This document shows, in pieces, positions 18,211 through 26,241 of a stretch of 64,000 nucleotides of DNA. Origin of the DNA: CBDDCX01 sp965226925 (GTDB taxonomy: Bacteria > Gemmatimonadota > Gemmatimonadetes > Longimicrobiales > Gaopeijiaceae); contig CBDDEN010000009.1 in NCBI GenBank assembly GCA_965226925.1, positions 310,001 to 374,000 on the forward strand, read 5' to 3'. A program made the translations under genes and the position numbers. Positions within the stretch are counted from its first letter, which is position 1, and each line of letters starts with the position of its first letter. The notes under the pieces are model-generated. The model was not told the DNA's origin and did no database searches. It saw nothing but the letters and a program-made list of their open reading frames with translations.

Positions 18211-18411
18211 TTAGGCCCTGATAACGTTTGCGGCCTGATACCCCTTCTCGGTCGCATTCAGCTCGAATTCGACCTCGTCGCCCTCGGCGAGAGTCCGAAA
18301 GCCGTCTCCCACGATAGAGGAAAAGTGGACGAATACGTCCTCACCCTCCTGCTGAGAGATGAAGCCGTACCCCTTCGCATCGTTGAACCACTTGACCGTC
18401 CCTTTGGACAT
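18211..18411 (-). CDS. cold-shock protein, CspA family
   Basis: A 66-residue single cold-shock domain: MSKGTVKWFNDAKGYGFIS at the start, with RNP1 (KGYGFI) and RNP2 (DVFVHFS), ending YQAANVIRA. It binds single-stranded RNA or DNA and acts as an RNA chaperone. The frame extends upstream to 18468, but the ATG at 18411 with GGAG eight bases before it gives the exact family N terminus. The roughly 155-base leader towards slt is long enough for the structured 5' region that many csp mRNAs have, though no specific fold was identified. A terminator follows at 18151-18188. Confidence 0.95.
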   Translation of the reverse strand: MSKGTVKWFNDAKGYGFISQQEGEDVFVHFSSIVGDGFRTLAEGDEVEFELNATEKGYQAANVIRA

Positions 18412-18568
18412 TCCGCCACTCCTTCTGCAGCATGAGACACTAGCTTCCCGGCGCCCGGGGCTCGCCATCAGGCCGGGGGCGGCGACCGGGTCTTCCGACC
18501 CGCATTTATAGGTTAGGGGGCTGGCCGGTCCATCGTCAAGCAGCGCGTCCGCGGGTGCGCAAACCCGC

Positions 18569-20875
18569 TCAGTCCTGCCCGTAGAGGAACCGGTAGACGT
18601 GCAGGTTCCGTGTGATGTTCTTCACATACCCGCGGGTCTCATCGAAGGGGATCCGCTCCGTGAACACGAGGGGGTCTCGAGCCTCGGGCAGCAGCCGCCA
18701 GCGCCGGGCTCGCGAGGGACCGGCGTTGTAGGCCGAGAGCGCCAACGGGAGATTGCCGTCTCCGTAACGACGCTCCATGTCCACCCAGAACGTCGTACCC
18801 AGGTGGAGGTTGATCTCAGCGGTCTCCAGGCTCTCGGGGGTGAAGCCCAGTATGCCCTGCCCCCTCGCCAACTCCCTACCGGTCTCCGGCATCACCTGCA
18901 TGAGGCCGATCGCACCCGCCCGTGATCGAATCGCCGGAGCGAACGCCGACTCCTGTCGGATCAGCGAGGCGAGGAAGAGAGGCTCGATGCCGGCCTCCTC
19001 CGCCTCGCGGGTCACGATCTCTCGATAGGGGAACGGGTAGAGCACACGCAGGAGCCTTCCGCTGTAGGGACTCCCCTCTCGCAGAAGCCTCCAACCCACG
19101 TTGATCCCGTAGATCGTGAAGCCCCGCTCGATCAAGCCGTCGGCCAGATCCAAGCTCTCCGGCACCGACTCGTCGGCACGCTCGATCAGCTGTTCAACCT
19201 GACGCTCGGAGGCGGTGTCGAGGCCGGCGGAGACGAGAAGGTCGAGGGTCGCTAAGCCCGTGAGCAACCACTCGGGGGGATTCGAAACCGGGCCGGCCGC
19301 GACCGAAGGGGCGTACGGCTCTGCCAGGCGTTCAGACACGAGGGCGGCATAGTAGGAGATGGGGCTGCCCCTCTGAATCATCTCCAGGTAGCCTCTGGCC
19401 TCGGTGTCCTTCCCCAGCTCTTCGAGGCTTCGGGCGGCCCAGTACGCGGCCTGCTCCCACCGCTGTCCATTCGGAAAGTCCTTCAGGTACCCCTCGAACA
19501 CGTCAGCCGCCCCTTCCACGTTCTCCTGCAGAAGGTGCATCTGACCTAGTCGCATCCGCGCATGACCGGCGGAGCCGATAGACGGCGCCATGGTCATCGC
19601 TTTCTCGAATCCGGCGGCGGCCTCGGAGTGTGCGCCCCGATCCTGGGCCGCCGCGGCCCACGAGAACACGATGTCGACGGCTTGGCGGCTCTCGGGGAAC
19701 CGCTCGATGATCCACCCTTGGATCGTGCGTACGGCATCGCGTCTGCCTTGGCGCCTGCGGGTGCTGAGCCACTGATCGAGGACTCGGAGCTCGAAGCCGA
19801 GATCGTCGGTCTCGACCAGTTGTCTGAACTCCCGAACCGCGGCCTCATGCTCCCCCGTCGCCGAAAGGAGACGGGCCATGACCAGACGCACCGGCGGGTC
19901 GATCGCCACCGAATCCGGTAGCAGAGCTTCGTATCGTCCGTACGCCACCAAGGAGCGACGCGGGTCTCCCGCACGGTCGAGAGTGCGGGCCGCCAAGAGC
20001 GCGAGATCGGCGTCCAGACCCTTCATCTCGATCAGAGCGCTCGCCGACCGCGCTCCGCTGGCTCCGCGGGGGTAGGCCTCGAGCGCGGCCAAAAACGCAT
20101 GCCTCCCCCCTGACGAGTCACCCCGCGCCAGCCTCAGCTCCCCGACCGCTGCGAAGGCCCTTCCGCGACGCGAATCTTCGGTTTCAACCTCGAGGTGCTC
20201 CAAATACGCGTCGAGCGCTCGGCCCGAATCGGCGGCGGCGAGAAGGGCCCGAGCCCGTACGTCCCAAGCCGCATCGGATGCCGTCGAGTCTCGGCGGACC
20301 CATGGAAGCAGCTCGCCCACGCGGGCAACGTCACCGCGTTCGGCAGACCACTCCGCCACGTCCAAGGCGGTCCATGCGACTAGCGTCGGCGACTCGTCGC
20401 CGGCAACCTCCAGAGCCTCCACGATGGACTCCCATCGCCCGGCTCGCGCCGCGGAGCGCGCCTCTCTCGACGCCTCGGGCGCCGTGCCTTCGCCGTGCCG
20501 GCTAGTTCTCCTGAATAGGCCGAAGCTCTCGGCGGCGGCTTCCCAGCGCTCGCCGGCCTCCAGGGCTCGGGCCATCAATCGGCGACCCTCCGCACCCTCG
20601 AACTCATCCAACCAGTCCATCGCCTCGAGACCCTCGACCACGCCCGACCAGTTCTTCCACCCGGCGTCCGCGCGGGCCAGAAGGAGAATCTCGGCGAGTC
20701 CGCGACCGTCTTCGTCGGCCCTGGACCGCAACAGCCGACTTGCGTGCCAGTACCGCCCAGCATCGAACTCGGCCCGGGCCGAGTCGAGGATTGCGTCGGA
20801 AGGGCCCGTAACGCGAGGACCAGGCGCAGCTCCCCAGAGCAGGACCAGTAGAAGTATTGTGCCGACGAATTTCAC
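18569..20875 (-). CDS. lytic transglycosylase, Slt70-like with TPR-type helical repeats
   Basis: This periplasmic enzyme cleaves peptidoglycan glycan strands with anhydromuropeptide formation. The 768-residue protein has a signal peptide (VGTILLLVLLWGAAPG), a long alpha-helical superhelix of TPR-like repeats (about 25-570; segments such as ARADAGWKNWSGVVEGLEAM) and a C-terminal SLT domain. Catalytic Glu is in LIRQESAFAPAIRSRAGAIG, followed by LMQVMPETGRELA and LALSAYNAGPSRARRW. Size and order match soluble Slt70 enzymes. The cold-shock gene lies downstream on the same strand. Confidence 0.93.
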   Translation of the reverse strand: MKFVGTILLLVLLWGAAPGPRVTGPSDAILDSARAEFDAGRYWHASRLLRSRADEDGRGLAEILLLARADAGWKNWSGVVEGLEAMDWLDEFEGAEGRRLMARALEAGERWEAAAESFGLFRRTSRHGEGTAPEASREARSAARAGRWESIVEALEVAGDESPTLVAWTALDVAEWSAERGDVARVGELLPWVRRDSTASDAAWDVRARALLAAADSGRALDAYLEHLEVETEDSRRGRAFAAVGELRLARGDSSGGRHAFLAALEAYPRGASGARSASALIEMKGLDADLALLAARTLDRAGDPRRSLVAYGRYEALLPDSVAIDPPVRLVMARLLSATGEHEAAVREFRQLVETDDLGFELRVLDQWLSTRRRQGRRDAVRTIQGWIIERFPESRQAVDIVFSWAAAAQDRGAHSEAAAGFEKAMTMAPSIGSAGHARMRLGQMHLLQENVEGAADVFEGYLKDFPNGQRWEQAAYWAARSLEELGKDTEARGYLEMIQRGSPISYYAALVSERLAEPYAPSVAAGPVSNPPEWLLTGLATLDLLVSAGLDTASERQVEQLIERADESVPESLDLADGLIERGFTIYGINVGWRLLREGSPYSGRLLRVLYPFPYREIVTREAEEAGIEPLFLASLIRQESAFAPAIRSRAGAIGLMQVMPETGRELARGQGILGFTPESLETAEINLHLGTTFWVDMERRYGDGNLPLALSAYNAGPSRARRWRLLPEARDPLVFTERIPFDETRGYVKNITRNLHVYRFLYGQD

Positions 20876-20983
20876 TGCACCGAGAACCCCACCGAATTGT
20901 ACGGACGAAACCAGGTGTCTCTAAATACTAGTCTGCTGTCCCGGAAGTTCGCGCGGAAGGAACTCGACCCGTGCGCCAGCTAC

Positions 20984-21020
20984 GAAAAAAAGAGGGGCCG
21001 CCCTGCCGGGCGGCCCCTCT
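20984..21020 (-). terminator. rho-independent terminator of the exbB-like gene
   Basis: Minus strand: GAGGGGCCGCCC and GGGCGGCCCCTC arms around a four-base loop, followed by seven T residues. It lies just past the stop at 21042. Confidence 0.93.
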
Positions 21021-21041
21021 CGCTCGTCGAGACGGTCCAAG

Positions 21042-21761
21042 CTAGCTGGCGGCGCGATCCGCTTCCATGGCGTGCAGCGCATCGATCATCTTCTGGGCCG
21101 ACTCTTCCATGTCGATGACCAGACTGTCGATGCGCGAAACGAAGAAGTTGTGTGAGATGCTCACGGGAATGGCGATCACGAGTCCCGCCGCCGTGGTGAG
21201 CAACGCCACCTTGATTCCCCCAGCCACCAACGTCGCCTCTACCTCGCCGGCCGCCTCGATGGATTGGAAGGCGATGATCATCCCGATCACGGTCCCGAGG
21301 AAGCCGAGAAGCGGCGCCACATTGGTCAGCGTCGCAAGAACCACCAGGCCCGTCTCGAGCTTGCTCAGCTCGATGAGACCCTGGTTCTCGATAGCCTTCA
21401 TGACGCGCTCCGTGCCCTCCTCGTGCCGATCCAGACCGGCATAGAGGATTTTGGCCGCGGGGGCATCGGAATTCCGGGTGGCTTCGAGCGCCTCGTCGAT
21501 GCGATGCTGAGCCAGGAGCTCGTCAACCTCGCCGAGGATCTTCTTCGTGCGGGCGGACTTCATAGCCAGGTCGAAGAACTTCCAAATGATGACGACGGCC
21601 CCGAGAACCACACAGAGCGCCAGCGGCCAGCGCATGAAGCCCATGTCCACCCAAAGGTCCGCCGCCTGCTCCGACAGAGACAGGTTGGGGGCATCCAACC
21701 CGGGGATCTGCACCAGGGCACCGTAGATACGCATCACACCGACCAAAGGGACCTCCAGCAT
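21042..21761 (-). CDS. MotA/TolQ/ExbB-type proton channel subunit
   Basis: The protein of 239 residues has three membrane segments: WPLALCVVLGAVVIIW, VLATLTNVAPLLGFLGTVIGMI and VALLTTAAGLVIAIPVSI. The last two, with LLGFLGTVIGMIIAF and TTAAGLVIAIP, are the signature of ExbB/TolQ channels that use proton flow to energise outer-membrane processes. Such channels normally work with an ExbD/TolR partner encoded next door. Here a strong terminator follows directly and the upstream side is unrelated, so the partner must be elsewhere. Start ATG at 21761 has little ribosome-site support; an internal ATG (MRIYGALVQ) is an alternative. Confidence 0.9.
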   Translation of the reverse strand: MLEVPLVGVMRIYGALVQIPGLDAPNLSLSEQAADLWVDMGFMRWPLALCVVLGAVVIIWKFFDLAMKSARTKKILGEVDELLAQHRIDEALEATRNSDAPAAKILYAGLDRHEEGTERVMKAIENQGLIELSKLETGLVVLATLTNVAPLLGFLGTVIGMIIAFQSIEAAGEVEATLVAGGIKVALLTTAAGLVIAIPVSISHNFFVSRIDSLVIDMEESAQKMIDALHAMEADRAAS

Positions 21762-21884
21762 AAAATGTTTTGTACCACACGCCCCGGCCAGAAGAAGCGG
21801 GAGGCCAAGACATCCTGTTTTTTCTAAGGAGTCGAATTGTGGAGCGGCCCGACAACCCTGTCAAGCCCAACTCTTCAACCCGTC

Positions 21885-22907
21885 TTATGGCATCGGATCT
21901 TTGATACAAGCCGCAAAGTGACCCGACGCTCTTTCCTCCAGCGGAGGAACCACCCGACCGCACAGTTCGTCTTTCTCGGGATGCGGACAACGAGGATGGA
22001 AAGGACATCCCGGCGGCGGATTCATGGGGCTCGGCACGTCTCCCGGGAGCATGATGCGCTTCCTTGCCCGAGTGGCCTTCGGATCGGGTCTGGGCACCGC
22101 GGAGAGAAGGGCTCTCGTGTATGGATGCTCGGGCGATCTATAGAGGTCCTCGGCGGACGCCATCTCGACGATCTTGCCCAGATACATCACAGCCACTCGG
22201 TCGCTCACGTACTCCACCACGGCCAGATCGTGGGCAATGAAGAGGTAGGTGAGTCCGAACTCCTTCTGGAGGTTCTCGAGCAGGTTGATCACTTGCGCCT
22301 GAACCGACACGTCCAAAGCCGACACCGGTTCGTCGCACACGATGAAGTCCGGCTCGACCGACAGAGCACGCGCGATACCGATCCTCTGTCGTTGACCTCC
22401 GCTGAACTCGTGCGGATAACGGTCGGCGTCCTCGGCGCGGAGTCCGACGATCTCCAGCAGTTCGCTGACCCGCCGGGAACGGGCAGAGCCCTTGTCGGCC
22501 AGGTCGTGGACCTTCAGCACCTCCTCCAACATGGTCCCGACGGTCATGCGAGGGTTGAGTGAGCTAAAGGGGTCCTGAAAGACGATCTGTGCTCGCCTTC
22601 GAAGTCCACGCAGCCGATCGCGATCCATCGCCCCGACGTCCTCGCCGTCGAACAGTACCTGACCCGAAGTGGGCTCCACGAGGCGAAGAATGGCACGGCC
22701 CGTGGTGGACTTACCGCAACCGGACTCCCCCACGAGTCCCAGGGTCTCGCCGCGGCGAATCCGGAAGCTCACCCCGTCCACCGCCTTCACCTGTCCCACG
22801 GTCCGCCCCAGAACGCCCCGGTGAACCGGGAAGTGCTTCTCGAGACCCCGGACGTCGAGCAGCACATCGCCGAGCGGCGTATCGCCGCTTCCCGAACCCG
22901 AAGTCAC
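21885..22907 (-). CDS. dppF: dipeptide/oligopeptide ABC transporter ATPase, DppF-like
   Basis: One of two ATPases of the peptide importer. Walker A is GLVGESGCGKSTTGRAIL, the signature EFSGGQRQRIGIARAL, Walker B EPDFIVCDEPVSALD, and the oligopeptide-type C-terminal domain carries the cysteine-rich PGCPFHPRCPHPEKDELC that in relatives binds a [4Fe-4S] cluster. The frame is open further upstream, but the GTG at 22907 overlaps the dppD stop (GTGA) and gives an N terminus, TSGSGSGDTPLGDVLLDV, that leads straight into the family fold, so 340 residues is preferred. It is the last gene of the operon. Confidence 0.93.
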   Translation of the reverse strand: MTSGSGSGDTPLGDVLLDVRGLEKHFPVHRGVLGRTVGQVKAVDGVSFRIRRGETLGLVGESGCGKSTTGRAILRLVEPTSGQVLFDGEDVGAMDRDRLRGLRRRAQIVFQDPFSSLNPRMTVGTMLEEVLKVHDLADKGSARSRRVSELLEIVGLRAEDADRYPHEFSGGQRQRIGIARALSVEPDFIVCDEPVSALDVSVQAQVINLLENLQKEFGLTYLFIAHDLAVVEYVSDRVAVMYLGKIVEMASAEDLYRSPEHPYTRALLSAVPRPDPKATRARKRIMLPGDVPSPMNPPPGCPFHPRCPHPEKDELCGRVVPPLEERASGHFAACIKDPMP

Positions 22908-23953
22908 GAGGGCCCCCGGCCGGGATCGGAAGAGGGGGCACCTGCCGCCGTCGGTTCGGCGGAACCGGATTTGAACCCCGCCTCCTCCATGAGCCAGCAA
23001 CGCGCGAACCGTCCCGGTGCTTCACCTGCCCCCAACAAATCGGGCATCTCGCTCTGGCAGCGGTCCCAGGCGAAGGAACAGCGCTCCCCGAAACGGCATG
23101 CCGCCGGCCAAGCGACGGGGCTGGGCACCACCCCCGGAATCGGGCTGATTTGACGACCTCTCCCACCCAGCTCGGGCAAGGAGGCCAATAGGCCCTGCGT
23201 GTAGGGGTGTCGAGGATCCTCGAAAATCTCCTCCACCGATCCCGTCTCCACCACCTGTCCCGCGTACATGACGACCACGCAATCACAGACCTCCGCGACC
23301 ACTCCCAGGTCATGAGTGATGAGAAGCACGGCCATTCCGTACGCTCCCCGGAGCGCGGCTAGCAGATCCAGTATCTGAGCCTGTATCGTGACGTCCAGAG
23401 CCGTAGTGGGCTCATCGGCGATCAGAAGCCTGGGTTCACATGACAGAGCCATCGCGATCATGACCCTCTGCCTCATGCCCCCCGAGAGATGATGGGGATA
23501 TTCGTCGAAGCGCCGATCGGGTTCGGCGATGCCGACCTCGCCGAGCAGCCTGACGCTCTCCGTGCGCGCCTCTCGCCTACTCATCGGTCGGTGCGCCCGC
23601 AGGGCCTCCGAGATCTGGTTCCCCACGGTGAAGACGGGATTCAGCGAAGTCATCGGCTCCTGGAAGATCATCGCGATGTCGTTCCCTCGGATTTCCCTGA
23701 GCCGCCGGTTCGAAGCTCCGACCAACTCCTCACCTGACAACCGGATGGAGCTTCCCGAGAGGATCTCACCCGGGGGATCGGGGATCAGGCCCATGATCGA
23801 GAGAGAGGTGACCGTCTTCCCGCACCCCGACTCGCCCACGATGCCCACGGTCTCACCTTCTTCTACATGGAAGGAGACGCCGTCTACGGCCCGGGCCACA
23901 CCGGCGTCGGTGTTGAAATAGGTGCGGAGCCCACTGACTTCGAGCAGGGGCAT
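22904..23953 (-). CDS. dppD: dipeptide/oligopeptide ABC transporter ATPase, DppD-like
   Basis: Second ATPase of the importer. It has GIVGESGCGKTVTSLSIMGL (Walker A), HHLSGGMRQRVMIAMAL (signature) and EPRLLIADEPTTALDVTIQ (Walker B). The C-terminal oligopeptide domain contains CRFGERCSFAWDRCQSEMPDL, with the spaced cysteines of this subfamily. The ATG at 23953 sits six bases after GGGGGAGG and starts PLLEVSGLRTYF; the open frame upstream to 23974 has no such support. The 3' end overlaps dppF by four bases, indicating translational coupling. Confidence 0.94.
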   Translation of the reverse strand: MPLLEVSGLRTYFNTDAGVARAVDGVSFHVEEGETVGIVGESGCGKTVTSLSIMGLIPDPPGEILSGSSIRLSGEELVGASNRRLREIRGNDIAMIFQEPMTSLNPVFTVGNQISEALRAHRPMSRREARTESVRLLGEVGIAEPDRRFDEYPHHLSGGMRQRVMIAMALSCEPRLLIADEPTTALDVTIQAQILDLLAALRGAYGMAVLLITHDLGVVAEVCDCVVVMYAGQVVETGSVEEIFEDPRHPYTQGLLASLPELGGRGRQISPIPGVVPSPVAWPAACRFGERCSFAWDRCQSEMPDLLGAGEAPGRFARCWLMEEAGFKSGSAEPTAAGAPSSDPGRGPS

Positions 23954-24038
23954 CAGGCGCCTCCCCCGATCCATCGGCTGAGGTGGTGGGCGGTTCGGGA
24001 ACCGAACGCGGCATTTGTGGGCGTTTTGGCGAGGAAGA

Positions 24039-25187
24039 TCATGTCCTCAACCTCGGATCCAACGCGTCCCGCAGACCATCACCCACCAGGTTGAAGGCCA
24101 CCACCGTGAACACGATGGCCAGGCCGGGAAACGTCGAGATCCACCAGGCGTTCAGCAAATCGCTACGGCCGTCCGCCACCATCGAACCCCAGGAGGGCGT
24201 CGGCGGCTGGAGACCCAACCCCAAGAAGGATAATCCCGCCTCCAGAACGATCACGTTCCCGATGCCGAGCGTCGCCGCCACGATCACTGGAGCCAAGGTG
24301 TTCGGAATTACGTGGCGAAAGATGATGCGCAGCCGCGTGAATCCCAGAGCACGCGCCGCCTCGATGAACTCCCGCTCCCGGAGGCTGAGCACCTCTCCCC
24401 GAACGATTCGTGTGGTCCCCGGCCATTGGGTGAAGCCCAGGACGGCGATGATCAAGAAGATTGACGACTGCTCGAAGAGAGCCACGATGGTGATGAGCAG
24501 TACGAGGCGAGGAAAGGAGATCACCATGTCGACGAAGCGCATGACGACCGCGTCCACCTTCCCACCAAGGAAGCCCGCGATCGCGCCGAGCATCGTGCCG
24601 ATCGTTATGCTGATCCCTACCGCCACGAAGCCGATCGCGAGGGAAACCCGGGCTCCATAGAGGACCCGAGAAGCGACATCACGGGCGAACTTGTCGGTGC
24701 CGAGCGGAAACTCCCCACCCGGCGGTAGCATCCGATGGGTCACCAACGGGCCTTGGATAATCGGATCGAACGGCGCGATGAGGGGCGTGATCAGGGCGAT
24801 GAGGTAGAAGGACACGATGGCGATGAGCCCGATCACTGCGATGCGGTTCTTGCCGAACGAACGCACAGCCAGATCCCACTGGCTTATTCCGGCCTGCCGA
24901 ACCACGGCGGGGCGACACACGTCCCTCATGGACCAACCCCATGATGCGACCAGACCCACCATGAGGGTCGTGGCCGCGATCCGATGATCCAAGGGACCCG
25001 CCCAGGCCGCCGCGAACCGACTCCACCGAAGTGCGAGCACGGCCAGAAAGCCCACCCAGACCACGATCGTCATGGCGCCGACTCCCCACCGTCCGGCAAG
25101 GAGTTGAGGCACGCCCGGCAAGACCGCCGAGAGCTTCCTCCCTCCGCGTGCCCTGGGGCCGGACGGCCGGGAGAACGGGTCAGTCAT
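24039..25187 (-). CDS. dppC: dipeptide ABC transporter permease, DppC-like, with extra N-terminal membrane region
   Basis: Inner-membrane permease. The DppC core starts near residue 100 (QWDLAVRSFGKNRIAVIG, first canonical membrane helix), followed by PLGTDKFARDVASRVLYGAR and the ATPase-contacting EAA loop (EFIEAARALGFTRLRIIFRHV). The first hundred residues are not part of the standard family: after a basic stretch they hold SAVLPGVPQLLAGRWGVGAM and two predicted membrane helices (TIVVWVGFLAVLAL and TTLMVGLVASWGW). The ATG at 25187 overlaps the dppB stop by eight bases and is preferred over the in-frame start at 25208. The role of the extension is unknown. Confidence 0.93.
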   Translation of the reverse strand: MTDPFSRPSGPRARGGRKLSAVLPGVPQLLAGRWGVGAMTIVVWVGFLAVLALRWSRFAAAWAGPLDHRIAATTLMVGLVASWGWSMRDVCRPAVVRQAGISQWDLAVRSFGKNRIAVIGLIAIVSFYLIALITPLIAPFDPIIQGPLVTHRMLPPGGEFPLGTDKFARDVASRVLYGARVSLAIGFVAVGISITIGTMLGAIAGFLGGKVDAVVMRFVDMVISFPRLVLLITIVALFEQSSIFLIIAVLGFTQWPGTTRIVRGEVLSLREREFIEAARALGFTRLRIIFRHVIPNTLAPVIVAATLGIGNVIVLEAGLSFLGLGLQPPTPSWGSMVADGRSDLLNAWWISTFPGLAIVFTVVAFNLVGDGLRDALDPRLRT

Positions 25188-26169
25188 AGCGGATTCTCGG
25201 ATCGACAAACCCGTAGAGGATATCCGCGACCAGATTACCCACGACCACCATGTTCGCGAAGATCAGACTACCGGCCATGATGACCGGGTAGTCGCGCTGG
25301 GTGATCGCGTCGACGATCAGTTTGCCCATGCCAGGCCAGGCGAACACCGACTCGATGAAGACGGTCCCGCTGAAGAGGAAGGGCAAGTAGAGGCCCAGGA
25401 GCGTGATGACCGGTATCAGGCCGTTGCGAAGTGCGTGCTTCAGCACCACGACAGGCTCGGAGAGCCCCTTGGCGCGGGCGGTACGCACGTAGTCCTGCCG
25501 GATGACCTCCAGCAGACTCCCCCGGGTGTAGCGCGCGATCCCCGCTGCCAGCACCAGCGCCAACGAAGTGGCGGGCAGCGCCAGATGCCACAGGCGATCC
25601 AGAACCCGTTCCCAAGGCGTCATGAACGGATACCGTGCCACGTCCTGGATGTCGGAGGCGGGGAACCAAATGGGCCAGTCCCACACGTTGCGGGCAAAGA
25701 GGCTGAAGGTGAGTACCATCATCAGCGCCAACCAGAACGACGGCATCGAGTAGAAGAAGAGGGCCAACACCGAGGTGACCGAGTCGAGCACGGAGTACTG
25801 ACGGATGGCCTGCACGATGCCAAGCATGATGCCGAAGACGAACGCGATCCCGATGGCCGTCAACGACAAGAGAAGCGTGTTCGGGAGGATCTCCTTGATT
25901 ATGTCCAGGACTGGTCGGTTCCGGGTGAAGGAGTATCCGAGATCGCCCTGAGCCAGGGCAGTCATCCACCGTACGTAGCGGACGTGGACCGGCCGATCCA
26001 GACCCATATTGGCGCGAATCTGCTCGAGCGTCTCGGGGGACAGATTCGGGTTCATGTACCGGAGTGCCGGGTCTCCGGGCGCCAGGTTCACGACAAAGAA
26101 GATGATCGTGGCGATCCCCAACACCAGCGGAACAGCGCCCAGGAGTCTCTTCAAGATGTACGTGGTCAC
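25180..26169 (-). CDS. dppB: dipeptide ABC transporter permease, DppB-like
   Basis: First permease subunit, 329 residues, with the expected six membrane helices. It begins YILKRLLGAVPLVLGIATII and has the periplasmic PGDPALRYMNPNLSPE segment. The EAA-type loop is VRTARAKGLSEPVVVLKHALRNGLIP, split here only for description. The start codon is GTG. It lies 72 bases after dppA and overlaps dppC, so dppABCDF reads as one operon on the minus strand. Confidence 0.94.
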   Translation of the reverse strand: MTTYILKRLLGAVPLVLGIATIIFFVVNLAPGDPALRYMNPNLSPETLEQIRANMGLDRPVHVRYVRWMTALAQGDLGYSFTRNRPVLDIIKEILPNTLLLSLTAIGIAFVFGIMLGIVQAIRQYSVLDSVTSVLALFFYSMPSFWLALMMVLTFSLFARNVWDWPIWFPASDIQDVARYPFMTPWERVLDRLWHLALPATSLALVLAAGIARYTRGSLLEVIRQDYVRTARAKGLSEPVVVLKHALRNGLIPVITLLGLYLPFLFSGTVFIESVFAWPGMGKLIVDAITQRDYPVIMAGSLIFANMVVVGNLVADILYGFVDPRIRYD

Positions 26170-26241
26170 CTACCACGCTCCCAGGTCAATGTGCTCGGTG
26201 TCCAGGGGGCACCATATGCCTGCTGAACGTCCGGTCGGAGG

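Noticed and set aside
22960..22995. GGGGTTCAAATCC on the minus strand, like a tRNA T-loop
   Set aside because: It is inside dppD and no acceptor or anticodon arms can be paired around it.
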